A DNA stretch of 64,000 bases, taken from the NCBI RefSeq assembly GCF_013488225.1, contig NZ_CP041241.1:434001-498000 (forward strand), written 5' to 3'. Position numbers and translations under genes: made by a program. Under the pieces are notes generated by a model. That model had not been told where the DNA came from, made no database searches, and saw only the letters and a program-made list of their open reading frames with translations. The first letter of the stretch is position 1; every line of letters begins with the position of its first letter. Origin of the DNA: Sinorhizobium mexicanum. GTDB taxonomy: Bacteria; Pseudomonadota; Alphaproteobacteria; Rhizobiales; Rhizobiaceae. Below, one piece after another: positions 1 to 8,151 of the stretch.

Positions 1-1
1 G

Positions 2-646
2 CTGCTGCTCGTGGTCAAGGAGCCCGAGCGACCGCAGGAGCTTCGACGCGTTCGCATGCCGTTCCACAAGGATGAACTGGGGCGTCTCGGCAAATCCTAC
101 TGGTGGGTCGTGGCCGTCGCTACCCTGTTTACGCTCGCCCGCTTCAGCGAGGCATTCCTCATCCTGAAGGCACAGTCGATCGGCACGCCGATAGCTTTGG
201 TGCCGCTTGCGCTGGTTCTAATGAGCCTGGCCTATTCGCTCTCGGCCTATCCCGCCGGCGTCCTCTCAGACAAGGTGGACCGGTTCACCATTCTCGTTAT
301 CGGTCTCGTGCTGCTGGTCTGCGCCGATCTCACCCTGGCGTTCGCGCAAAGTGCCATCAGCGCCGGATTCGGTGTCGCTCTCTGGGGCCTGCACATGGGG
401 TTCACGCAGGGGCTGCTGGCGAAGCTGATTGCCGATACATCGCCTGCGGAATTGCGCGGCACGGCCTTCGGCATGTTCAATTTGATCACCGGGCTGGCTC
501 TGCTGCTTGCCAGTGTCATCGCGGGTGCGCTTTGGGATCTCGCAGGGCCGCAAGGAACGTTCCTCGCGGGCGCGGGATTCGCGGCGCTGACTATGATGGG
601 GTTGGTGATGGTCCGCGCCCGGCTCTCTGCACAGGCCAGTGCCTGA
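2..646 (+). CDS. MFS transporter, C-terminal part (cut by window start)
   Basis: The reading frame is open from the first bases, so the gene starts upstream of the window and only about 215 C-terminal residues are present. They contain several hydrophobic segments and the loop YPAGVLSDKVDR, which matches the conserved GxLaDrxGRr-type loop between helices 2 and 3 of each half of Major Facilitator Superfamily carriers. This segment would be the second six-helix half of an inner-membrane transporter. The substrate cannot be read from this part. A convergent or co-directional partner is not evident; the next gene starts 175 bases later. Confidence 0.75.
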   Translation: MLLVVKEPERPQELRRVRMPFHKDELGRLGKSYWWVVAVATLFTLARFSEAFLILKAQSIGTPIALVPLALVLMSLAYSLSAYPAGVLSDKVDRFTILVIGLVLLVCADLTLAFAQSAISAGFGVALWGLHMGFTQGLLAKLIADTSPAELRGTAFGMFNLITGLALLLASVIAGALWDLAGPQGTFLAGAGFAALTMMGLVMVRARLSAQASA

Positions 647-821
647 CACGAGGTAGCAGCACAAAATAGATCGAGCTGACCTCAGAGCAAGGATACGGAG
701 CTGCAAATGTACGACTCAGATGCCTTCCTTACACACGCGATCGGTAGCCTTGCCCGGACCAATTGGGAGGGAATGCGACTGGACCGGCTGATTACCAGGA
801 TTTTGTAAGGGCCGGTCCGGA

Positions 822-1823
822 ATGGCGGCGTCGTTCTTTTCTGTCGTTACCGCATCGATCTCAGCGCATCCGCTCGCTTCGGTGGCAACGCAGAGGGCGC
901 GAACGTGGGCGGCCGTTCACGATTCGCGCTTCAGCCGGTTCGCTCTGGATCTCCTTGATCCCTCGCGCCCGGACATGCGCTTCCTCGCTCTTCTGGCTGT
1001 CGTCCTCTTCGGTATCTTGGAAGACGTTGTTAGCGGCGATCCTTTGGTCAGGGCCGACACAGCAATCTACAATGCTCTCCAGGACCTGCGGACAGCACCC
1101 GGCGACGCGGTGATGATCGCGGTCACCGAATTGGGCGACACCTTCGTCGTCGTAGCTGTGACAATTGCGGTGTTGCTCTGGTTCGCCTGGAATCGCGCGT
1201 GGCGAACGTCGGCATTCTGGTTGCTTGCGATCGCCGGAGCTTCCGCGATCATCACGGTGATCAAGATTACCCTTCATCGCACGCGTCCAGCGGAGTCGCT
1301 TTACACGGGCTCCAGCGCATTCTCCTTTCCGAGCGGCCACAGCACCGCCAACACCGTCCTCTACGGGTTCCTCGCCTTCCTGGTTGCACTCGGGTTGCGC
1401 CGGGCCTGGCGTCTTCCCGTCGCGTTTACGGCCACATTCGTCGCGCTGCTGATCGCGTTTTCGCGCCTCTATCTGGGGGCCCACTGGTTCTCCGATGTGA
1501 CCGGAGGATTGGCATTCGGGACTGCCTGGATCGCTGTGCTCGGTTTCACCTACCTCCGCAAGCCGGCTGAGCCTTACGGCGCGATCGGACTTGCGACTGT
1601 CAGCGCTACGGCGCTCAGTCTCGCGGGAGGCTTGAACGTCTATCGGCATCATTCCCTTGACGCCGAACGTTACGCCTTCAAACCGGTGGTGCGCACGATG
1701 ACGGCGGGTGAATGGCGTACGAACGGTTGGCAACGGCTTCCATCTAACCGCATCGATATGTTTGGCGAGATCGAGGAACCCTTGACGATCCAGTGGGCCG
1801 GCGGCCTGCCAGCAATCCAGTAG
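822..1823 (+). CDS. PAP2-family membrane phosphatase, ended by a premature stop
   Basis: Integral membrane phosphatase of the type 2 phosphatidic acid phosphatase family. All three catalytic motifs are visible: K148-x6-R155-P156, P170-S-G-H173, and S214-R ending in H221-x3-D225, set among about six hydrophobic helices. The family hydrolyses lipid phosphates or pyrophosphates on the membrane face. After the PAP2 domain the protein enters an LssY-type C-terminal domain and is cut by TAG at 1821-1823, with the rest of that domain following in the same frame. Relatives often carry an N-terminal DedA domain, but here the frame is closed by a stop at 789, so none is attached. Start chosen at the first ATG. 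Confidence 0.8.
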   Translation: MAASFFSVVTASISAHPLASVATQRARTWAAVHDSRFSRFALDLLDPSRPDMRFLALLAVVLFGILEDVVSGDPLVRADTAIYNALQDLRTAPGDAVMIAVTELGDTFVVVAVTIAVLLWFAWNRAWRTSAFWLLAIAGASAIITVIKITLHRTRPAESLYTGSSAFSFPSGHSTANTVLYGFLAFLVALGLRRAWRLPVAFTATFVALLIAFSRLYLGAHWFSDVTGGLAFGTAWIAVLGFTYLRKPAEPYGAIGLATVSATALSLAGGLNVYRHHSLDAERYAFKPVVRTMTAGEWRTNGWQRLPSNRIDMFGEIEEPLTIQWAGGLPAIQ

Positions 1824-2261
1824 GACTTGCAGACCAAGGGTTGGCACATGCCTGCACCATGGACCGCGACAAACGCGCTCGGCTGGCTCACAAACAAGGC
1901 TGCTCCCGTCGAATTGCCGGTCGTTCCTCGTCTCAGGAGCGGTAGGCTTCCGGGCCTCACCCTTGTGCTGCCCAACGACAAAATGCCGGAGGCATCGCGC
2001 TTCGTTCTGCGGCTGTGGGCAGGTGACTTCGAATTATCAGGTGAGAGTTCGTCCAACCTCTGGATTGGCTCGGTGGTGGAAGAGCATTTCGATCGCCCGA
2101 TTTCTCTCGTTACTATCTCTGAAACCCGGTCGGACGCGAATGCGCCGCGCGATCTGCTTCTCGGCGCAGCTCAGTCAGCGCGGCCCGTCGCGAGTACCGG
2201 TTCTGCAGGAAGCAACAACTGGGATGGTCGCATTTTGCTGCTGGATGACAATTCGCCGTAA
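1824..2261 (+). pseudogene. LssY-type C-terminal domain, detached by an in-frame TAG
   Basis: This stretch continues the upstream PAP2 gene in the same frame immediately after TAG 1821-1823. Reading through gives AIQ-(stop)-DLQTKGWHMPAPW, followed by the usual LssY-like features: a proline-rich segment, a LVLPNDK strand, FVLRLWAGDF and LWIGSVVEEHF. There is no ribosome-binding site before the possible internal ATG at 1848, so independent translation is doubtful. The most likely reading is a single nonsense mutation that removed the C-terminal domain of an otherwise intact protein. Readthrough of TAG, or a sequencing error, are alternatives. Confidence 0.7.
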
Positions 2262-2401
2262 ACCATCGCCCGCTACGTGCTGCGCAACCGCCGACGCATC
2301 TCGTTCCAGCCGCCCAGTTGGGCCCTCAGCCCCGATGGTCGTCTCGGCTTTTCCGCGTGACGTTCGCGGGATAGTTTCATGGGCCAAGCATGGAGGTCGA
2401 G

Positions 2402-3427
2402 ATGGGAACGGATGGACTTGTCGGCGTCGTGACGCGTGCCTTCGTGGTTGGAATTCTTGAGCTTGGCTCTATAGGTGTCGCTCTCGCGGACACCACGATC
2501 CTGAACGTGTCCTACGATTCGACGCGAACGCTTTATAAGGAATTCAATGCCGCCTTCGCGGAAAAATGGGAGAGAGATACAGGAGAGACGGTGACTATCC
2601 AGACCTCTCATGGCGGCTCCGGAAAACAGGCGCGACTGGTGATCGACGGGCTTGAAGCAGACGTGGTAACACTGGCGCTCGAGGCCGATGTCGATGCGAT
2701 CGCCGCGGCGACTGGCAAGATCCCGGCCAATTGGAAAAGCCGCCTACCAAACAACAGCGCTCCCTATACCTCGACGATCGTCTTCCTGGTCCGCAAGGGC
2801 AACCCGAAAGGCATCAGGGATTGGGGAGACCTGACGAAGGAAGGCATTCAGATCATTGCCCCGAACCCGAAGACCTCGGGCGGTGCCCGTTGGAACTTCC
2901 TGGCGGCCTGGGCCTGGGCGCGTGCCGCTAACAATGGCGATGAGGCCAAGGCGCGGGAATATGTCGCGCAACTCTTCAAGCATGTTCTCGTTCTCGACAC
3001 TGGCGCCTGGGGTGCAATGACCACCTTTGTCCAGCGCGGTTTTGGCGACGTGCTGCTCACCTGGGAAAACGAGGCCTATCTGGCGCTCGAGGAACTTGGC
3101 CCACGCAATTTCGAGATCGTCACGCCGTCGATTTCGATCAAGGCCGAACCGCCTGTGGCACTCATCGACGGCAATGTCGACAACAAGGGCACGCGCAAGG
3201 TGGCGGAAGCCTATCTCAACTATCTCTACAGCGATGTTGGGCAGAAGATCGTCGCCAAGCATTACTACCGCCCCTACAGGCCCGAACTTGCCGATCCTCA
3301 GGACATCGCCCGCTTCGCCGATCTCAAAATGGTTACGATTGACGAATTCGGAGGTTGGCAGGAAGCTCAACGGAAATTCTTCGACACTGGCGGGATTTTC
3401 GATGAGATCTATATGCCGCGTCGATAG
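2402..3427 (+). CDS. sbp: sulfate ABC transporter substrate-binding protein
   Basis: Periplasmic sulfate-binding protein of the Sbp/CysP family, about 341 aa. A short N-terminal hydrophobic segment ending in GVALADTT resembles a signal peptide. Family hallmarks include LNVSYDSTR, TSHGGSGKQARLV, GLEADVVTLAL, NPKTSGGARW and the C-terminal YLYSDVGQ region. An upstream ATG exists at 2390, but GGAGGT at 2392-2397 is well placed for ATG 2402, so that start is preferred. The gene is followed after 73 bases by cysA, with no permease genes between, which is unlike the usual sbp-cysT-cysW-cysA order. A fragment of a second copy lies at about 4.7 kb. Confidence 0.85.
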   Translation: MGTDGLVGVVTRAFVVGILELGSIGVALADTTILNVSYDSTRTLYKEFNAAFAEKWERDTGETVTIQTSHGGSGKQARLVIDGLEADVVTLALEADVDAIAAATGKIPANWKSRLPNNSAPYTSTIVFLVRKGNPKGIRDWGDLTKEGIQIIAPNPKTSGGARWNFLAAWAWARAANNGDEAKAREYVAQLFKHVLVLDTGAWGAMTTFVQRGFGDVLLTWENEAYLALEELGPRNFEIVTPSISIKAEPPVALIDGNVDNKGTRKVAEAYLNYLYSDVGQKIVAKHYYRPYRPELADPQDIARFADLKMVTIDEFGGWQEAQRKFFDTGGIFDEIYMPRR

Positions 3428-3500
3428 GGTTAGGTTCTAGGCAGCCAAGCGTTGAACTCGCCACGGCAATGCGAGCCGGCATTGAAAGGACGAGACATTC

Positions 3501-4544
3501 ATGGAAGTCCGCGTCCAGAAGTTGCGCAAGGAATTCGGCCGCTTTCCGGCGCTCGTCGATGTCAGCCTCGATATTCACTCCGGCGAACTGATTGCGCTGC
3601 TCGGTCCCTCCGGCTCGGGCAAGACAACGCTGCTCAGGCTCATCGCCGGCCTCGAAAGCCCGACCGAAGGCATGATCTTCTTCGATGCGGACGACGCATC
3701 GAAGAAGACGGTGCAGGAAAGAAACATCGGCTTCGTCTTCCAGCACTACGCCCTCTTCCGCCACATGACCGTGCTCGACAATGTTGCCTTCGGTTTGAAG
3801 GTGCGGCCCAGCAAGATGCGGCCGCCGGCCGACGAGATCCGCCGGCGGGCGCTTGATCTCATCGAACTGGTGCAGCTCTCGGGGCTTGAAAAACGCTATC
3901 CGGCGCAGCTTTCCGGTGGCCAGCGACAGCGGGTGGCGCTGGCTCGTGCCATGGCCGTCAAACCCAACGTTCTCCTACTCGACGAGCCCTTCGGCGCGCT
4001 GGACGCAAAGGTGCGCAAGGAACTCCGCCGGTGGCTGCGCGATATCCACGATCGGACTGGTCACACCACGGTTTTCGTCACCCACGACCAGGAGGAGGCA
4101 CTCGAGCTCGCCGACCGGGTTGTCGTGATGAACAAGGGTGTAATCGAGCAGGTCGGCACGCCAGACGAGATCTACGATTACCCGGTTTCTACCTTTGTGT
4201 ACGGCTTCATCGGTCAGTCGAACTGCCTGAAGGTGACGCTTGCGAGTGGCGAGATCTGGTTCGATGAGCGGCCGATCGGCCTCAGCGCGACAAACGAACC
4301 GGATGGGCCGGCAACCCTCTATTTTCGGCCGCACGATGTCGAACTTGTCGACGGTGCCGGTAGCTGTTTCACTGGCCGCGTTACCGCAGGCCGGCGCGTG
4401 GCGGGCACGCGCCACCTGGAATTGGATGTCGGCAAGGAACAGTCTTCGGTCGAGATCGAGTTGTCGCCCGAGCGTGCCTCCTCGGCTGATCGCGCCGATA
4501 TAGCCTTCCGACCCACCAAGTGGGAGTTGTTTCGCGGCGGGTAG
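3501..4544 (+). CDS. cysA: sulfate/thiosulfate import ATP-binding protein
   Basis: ABC-type ATPase of 347 aa that would energise sulfate/thiosulfate import from the inner face of the membrane. Walker A GPSGSGKT is at residues 35-42, the Q-loop near 81, the signature LSGGQ at 137-141 and Walker B LLLDEP at 158-163, followed by the D-loop and a switch histidine in FVTHDQEE. The C-terminal ~110 residues form the TOBE-like regulatory domain typical of CysA. It follows the sulfate-binding protein gene directly; CysT and CysW permeases are absent from the window, so it must borrow permeases encoded elsewhere or be non-functional. Confidence 0.85.
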   Translation: MEVRVQKLRKEFGRFPALVDVSLDIHSGELIALLGPSGSGKTTLLRLIAGLESPTEGMIFFDADDASKKTVQERNIGFVFQHYALFRHMTVLDNVAFGLKVRPSKMRPPADEIRRRALDLIELVQLSGLEKRYPAQLSGGQRQRVALARAMAVKPNVLLLDEPFGALDAKVRKELRRWLRDIHDRTGHTTVFVTHDQEEALELADRVVVMNKGVIEQVGTPDEIYDYPVSTFVYGFIGQSNCLKVTLASGEIWFDERPIGLSATNEPDGPATLYFRPHDVELVDGAGSCFTGRVTAGRRVAGTRHLELDVGKEQSSVEIELSPERASSADRADIAFRPTKWELFRGG

Positions 4545-4685
4545 CTGGTGGCCTTCGGTTCACGACATCGATTTCGACCTCTCCAGCGTGCGCCATCACA
4601 GACTGGGGAGCCACGGTGGCAAAAAATTCCCGGATGGAGGTCAAAGAGAATGGGTCATTCCCAAGATCATGTCGGCTGCGTCATC

Positions 4686-4800
4686 TAGACCTCTGATGGC
4701 GGCTGCGGCAAGCAGGCTCGGTCGGTGACGACGGCCTCGAGGCGGACGTCGTGACGCCGGCGCTTGAAGCCGATATCGACACGATAGCCAAGCTGCCGCG
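4686..4800 (+). pseudogene. fragment of a second sulfate-binding protein gene
   Basis: The DNA resembles the region of the sbp gene around 2608-2710. One frame gives GGCGKQARS (compare GGSGKQARL) and, after a frameshift, another gives DGLEADVVTPALEADIDTIA (compare DGLEADVVTLALEADVDAIA). Similarity fades on both sides. No start codon or full-length frame exists, so this is a decayed remnant, probably of a duplicated or horizontally acquired sbp copy. The remaining bases between cysA and 5.0 kb hold nothing else that I recognise. Confidence 0.65.
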
Positions 4801-5004
4801 ACGCAGGGGCTTATCCGTTTGCCCATGGAAGGATATCGACATCGCGAGGTCACTGGCGCGGCCGGGAAGGTGAGGGCGGCTCGTTCCATTCACTCGCTAC
4901 CGATGGGTGACATTCTTGAGGAGTAGCTGGCTTACCCGCCAGCATCTTGCACTGGTCTTGAAGCTTCCTATCTCTGGTGCCATTCCTCGACATGGAGCCT
5001 CGAG

Positions 5005-5181
5005 ATGGATGAGCCGACACCACAAGATCTTCCCCACCACGAAATCGAAGTTATCCCGCCAGAGCGGGATGAGGGAGACTCGCGAAACGCCGTGACGTGC
5101 CTCTGTTGTCAAAAGAAGCGCTTGGCCTCGCGAATGGATGTCGACGGTTGTGGCATATGCGAGGAATGCCTCGCGCCATGA
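5005..5181 (+). CDS. 58-aa cysteine-rich protein of unknown function
   Basis: A small open frame beginning MDEPTPQDLPHHEIEVI and ending CGICEECLAP. It has six cysteines: a CLCC cluster at residues 32-35 and CGICEEC at 49-55, arranged like a minimal zinc-binding knuckle. A GGAG motif at 4994-4997 sits seven bases before the ATG, supporting translation. The N-terminal half is acidic and proline-rich, probably disordered. I do not recognise a family. It survives intact between two gene fragments, which suggests it may still be selected. Metal binding is inferred only from cysteine spacing. Confidence 0.5.
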   Translation: MDEPTPQDLPHHEIEVIPPERDEGDSRNAVTCLCCQKKRLASRMDVDGCGICEECLAP

Positions 5182-5344
5182 CGCCGTCGGCGTCAGAGTT
5201 ACCGTCGGAGGTGCTGATCAAGTTCGGGAAGCCCTCGCGGAGCTTCGCGACGGCTATGTGCAAGGAACCTTCGACGGTCGTCTATGCGGCGCGATCATCA
5301 GACGGTCAGCAGATGGGAGACGGACCTGGCTCTATGGCGGGGGC

Positions 5345-5530
5345 CACGTCGGCGGACACAACCTGCTTGCGGAGATTTTCGATAGACGGGCGCTGCTGTC
5401 CGTCGGCACGGCTGCGCATGGTAAACGCGTAGAGCGTGGCTGTGTTTATGTTGCGCCGCCGATCGCCACTTTGTTGTCATCAATGACGTAAGGCTCGGGC
5501 CGGAGCCTCGGGTATGCATGACTCGGCCGG
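5345..5530 (+). pseudogene. fragment of a CheB-type methylesterase gene
   Basis: One frame reads LLAEIFDRRALLSVGTAAHG then ERGCVYVAPP, and a shift to the next frame continues as DRHFVVINDVRLGPEP. Together these match the CheB catalytic-domain stretch around the motif VYVAPPDRHLLV. The frameshift at about 5462 and the absence of the N- and C-terminal parts show a decayed remnant. The function of the intact ancestor would be chemoreceptor demethylation or a CheB-like signalling role. The sequence between 5182 and 5345 is open in one frame but not recognisable. Confidence 0.5.
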
Positions 5531-5618
5531 CAAACAAACCTCTCTTTCATTCTGCGGAGCGAGCAACGGACCCCGTGAAATCGCTTTGATACTCACCGGA
5601 ATGTTGAACGATTGCGGC

Positions 5619-5643
5619 GGAACCTGCCTCGCCCAGGCCGGTT
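5619..5643 (+). promoter_or_regulatory. EcfG-type stress promoter
   Basis: GGAAC at 5619-5623 and GGTT at 5640-5643, separated by 16 bases. This fits the EcfG/RpoE2 consensus GGAAC-N16/17-NGTT. It lies 23 bases before the preferred start of the pyruvyl transferase gene and would put the alternative ATG at 5646 almost on the -10 box. Confidence 0.65.
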
Positions 5644-5666
5644 AGATGAACCGAGAGGTAGAAGCC

Positions 5667-6731
5667 ATGGCAAAGCTCGGTGTCCTGACGTTTCACCGCT
5701 GCATCAACTACGGGTCGTTCTGGCAAGCACTCTGCCTCGTGCAGGGGCTTCGTTCGCTCGGCGCCCAACCCGTGGTTCTCGACCATCGTTCCGACCGTAT
5801 CAGCCGCGCCGAATGGCGCTGTGCGCTCCAGCCGCTGCTGCCCGCGAGGACCGCGCGACCGGACATCTCGCTTTACGCCTCGAAGATCAGGAAATTCCTG
5901 AACGCATTCGCATCGTTTCCGCTCAGTGCAGCCTTTGCGCTTGAGGAGCCACTCGCCCCGGAAGATTGCGATCTGGTCGTCGTGGGCAGCGACGAAGTCT
6001 GGAACCTTCGCCATCCCTGGTACGGCGGAGTTCCGCTCTTCTATGGCGAAGGCCTTTCCGCAAAGAGGATCGTTTCCTATGCGGCCACGTTCGGAAGTCA
6101 TCCCGCCGCGAACGGGCTTGAGAGCTATTGGGCGGACAAGCTGCAAAAATTTCACGCCATTTCCGTGCGCGACGAGAATTCAAGGATAATTATCGAAAGG
6201 GCGCTTGGACGTGAGGCCGTACTCGTCCTTGATCCCTGCCTGCAATTCCCGGAGACGATCCCGACTCGTCGAAGCGTTGCCGATCGCCGCCCCTACGTTG
6301 CCGTTTACGGCCACTCATTCCCATTGTGGTTTCAACACGAGGTTTGCCGCTCGGCAGAATCGCGCTCGCTCCCGCTGGTCAGCATAGGTTATCGCAACGA
6401 TTGGGCGGACGAGCAGTGGCTCGACGGCGGGCCCTACGAATTCGCGGGCTTCATCGCCGGTGCCGAGGCTGTCGCCACGAACTTCTTTCACGGCTGCGTA
6501 TTCGCGCTCCTCAACGCCAAACCGTTTGTCTGCGCCCTTTCTGACTACCGTTCCAATAAGATTTGCGACCTCACGCGCCTGGTCGGTGCGCAACGGCACG
6601 TGATGTCGCAGAAGACGCCTCCGGCGGACTATGAAACTATTCTTGGCGAAGCGCCGGACCAGGCCATCGCCGATCGACTAGCCGACCTTCGCCGCCAATC
6701 GCGGAACTATCTGACCGATGCCCTCAACTGA
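5667..6731 (+). CDS. polysaccharide pyruvyl transferase family protein
   Basis: A 354-aa protein of the polysaccharide pyruvyl transferase superfamily (CsaB/ExoV-like), which moves pyruvyl groups from PEP to sugars of exopolysaccharides or secondary wall polymers. Features seen include the N-terminal LTFHRCINYGSFWQA, GSDEVWNL and SYAATFGS in the middle, AISVRDENS, and near the C-terminus ATNFFHGCVFAL, which fits the conserved S/T-x-R/F-x-H-G active-site region. GAGAGG precedes ATG 5667; the ATG at 5646 is less likely. The next gene overlaps its end. In many genomes this family is paired with an F420-hydrogenase-beta-like protein, as here. Confidence 0.8.
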   Translation: MAKLGVLTFHRCINYGSFWQALCLVQGLRSLGAQPVVLDHRSDRISRAEWRCALQPLLPARTARPDISLYASKIRKFLNAFASFPLSAAFALEEPLAPEDCDLVVVGSDEVWNLRHPWYGGVPLFYGEGLSAKRIVSYAATFGSHPAANGLESYWADKLQKFHAISVRDENSRIIIERALGREAVLVLDPCLQFPETIPTRRSVADRRPYVAVYGHSFPLWFQHEVCRSAESRSLPLVSIGYRNDWADEQWLDGGPYEFAGFIAGAEAVATNFFHGCVFALLNAKPFVCALSDYRSNKICDLTRLVGAQRHVMSQKTPPADYETILGEAPDQAIADRLADLRRQSRNYLTDALN

Positions 6732-8151
6732 ACGCCAGATGCCACCCGATGGCACCTCGCTCGCGCCGAAGCAGATGGACAGATCGGGCCTATGCATCGG
6801 CTGCGGCGCCTGCACTGCGCGATCTGACGCAAGGGCCACCGGCATGCGGCTTGATCATTACGGGCAATTCAAGCCGCCGGCATCCCACCACCCGCGCGGA
6901 TTCGCCCAACTGTGCCCGTTCTCGCCCGATGCCAAGAACGAAGACGATATCGCTCGTGAGCGGTTTGCATCGGCAAAACATTGCGATCCGCACATTGGGC
7001 GCTTCGAAGCCGCCTATGTGGGATATGTCCGCGAAAACACCTTTCGGACCGACGGCAGTTCCGGTGGCATGGCCAGTTGGACAGCGGTGGAGCTTCTGGA
7101 GACGAACCTGGTCGACGGCGTCGCTCATGTGGTTCCTCGAAGCGAGGACTCCGAGTTATTGTTCCACTACCGCCTGTCGCGAACCGCAGAGGACGTACGC
7201 GCAGGGGCGAAGTCGCGCTACTATCCGGTCGAGCTGTCCGGGGTCATTGATGAAATGAGCCGCTGTCCCGGTCGCTATGCAGTCGTCGGAATCCCCTGTT
7301 TCATCAAGGCCCTGCATCTCTTATGTCTGCAGGATCCGGTGCTGCGCGAGCGTGTCGCCTTTACGCTCGGCCTCTTCTGCGGACACATGAAGAGCACTCG
7401 TTTCGTTGAGAGCATCGCCTGGCAGCTGGGGGAAAAAGTCGAAGCTGTCGCGGATGTCGATTTCAGGGTCAAAGATGTCACCCGCCCTGCGAACTGGTAC
7501 ACGGCCCGGCTGCTGCTGAAGGACGGCAGCACGCGGAGCAAGGACTGGTGGCATCTAGCCGACGGGGACTGGGGAGCGGGATTCTTCCAGAACTCGGCAT
7601 GCAACTTTTGCGACGACGTCGTTGCCGAAACCGCGGACATTTCTTTTGGCGATGCCTGGGCAGAACCTTATGCCAGCGACGGTCGCGGAACGAATGTCGT
7701 CGTCGTTCGCTCTCCTCTGCTCCGACGCCTCGTCGACCACGCCCGTAATGAAGGGCGGCTGGAATTGCAGGAGGTCGACAGTGCATTCGTGGTCGGAACA
7801 CAGGCTGCCGGCTTCAGGCAGAGACGCGAAGGCCTCGCCTTTCGGCTGAGCCGGCCGCGCCGGGGCGTCACGCCGAAAAAGCGCGTCGCCCCACAAAGAG
7901 CCGGTCTTGTTCCCCGGCGGATGACGATCTACTGGTTGCGCAGTCTGGTCAGCGCGCAAAGCCACCGCGTGTTCCGACTTGCCAGAATATTGCATTGGCC
8001 GGCGATCTATACTCGGTGGGCTTCGACCATGCTCGCCTTTTACCAGGGAGTGACCTATTCGCGCGGCTGGATCGGAAAACTTGTCTCCCGCATCTGCCCG
8101 GAAATGGCCGACTCGGGCAGGACATCGAGCGACGATGAACCGGGCGCATAA
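6718..8151 (+). CDS. coenzyme F420 hydrogenase/dehydrogenase beta-subunit family protein
   Basis: A 477-aa iron-sulfur protein of the FrhB/FdhB-like family. The N-terminus carries a ferredoxin-like motif CIGCGAC (residues 22-28) with a further cysteine in QLCPFSP. The middle has the family signature RTDGSSGGMASW, a KSRYYPVEL segment, GIPCFIKAL and FCGHMKS, and later a cysteine pair ACNFC followed by DISFGDAW. Such proteins occur beside polysaccharide pyruvyl transferases in polysaccharide clusters, where their redox partner is unknown; cofactor F420 use is not implied. The start overlaps the upstream gene by 14 bases, indicating translational coupling. Its 3' end overlaps a convergent gene by 97 bases. 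Confidence 0.75.
   Translation: MPSTERQMPPDGTSLAPKQMDRSGLCIGCGACTARSDARATGMRLDHYGQFKPPASHHPRGFAQLCPFSPDAKNEDDIARERFASAKHCDPHIGRFEAAYVGYVRENTFRTDGSSGGMASWTAVELLETNLVDGVAHVVPRSEDSELLFHYRLSRTAEDVRAGAKSRYYPVELSGVIDEMSRCPGRYAVVGIPCFIKALHLLCLQDPVLRERVAFTLGLFCGHMKSTRFVESIAWQLGEKVEAVADVDFRVKDVTRPANWYTARLLLKDGSTRSKDWWHLADGDWGAGFFQNSACNFCDDVVAETADISFGDAWAEPYASDGRGTNVVVVRSPLLRRLVDHARNEGRLELQEVDSAFVVGTQAAGFRQRREGLAFRLSRPRRGVTPKKRVAPQRAGLVPRRMTIYWLRSLVSAQSHRVFRLARILHWPAIYTRWASTMLAFYQGVTYSRGWIGKLVSRICPEMADSGRTSSDDEPGA

Noticed and set aside
1821..1823. Recoding of TAG as pyrrolysine in the PAP2-LssY gene
   Set aside because: No pyrrolysine genes are visible and the system is not expected in this group; nonsense mutation is simpler.
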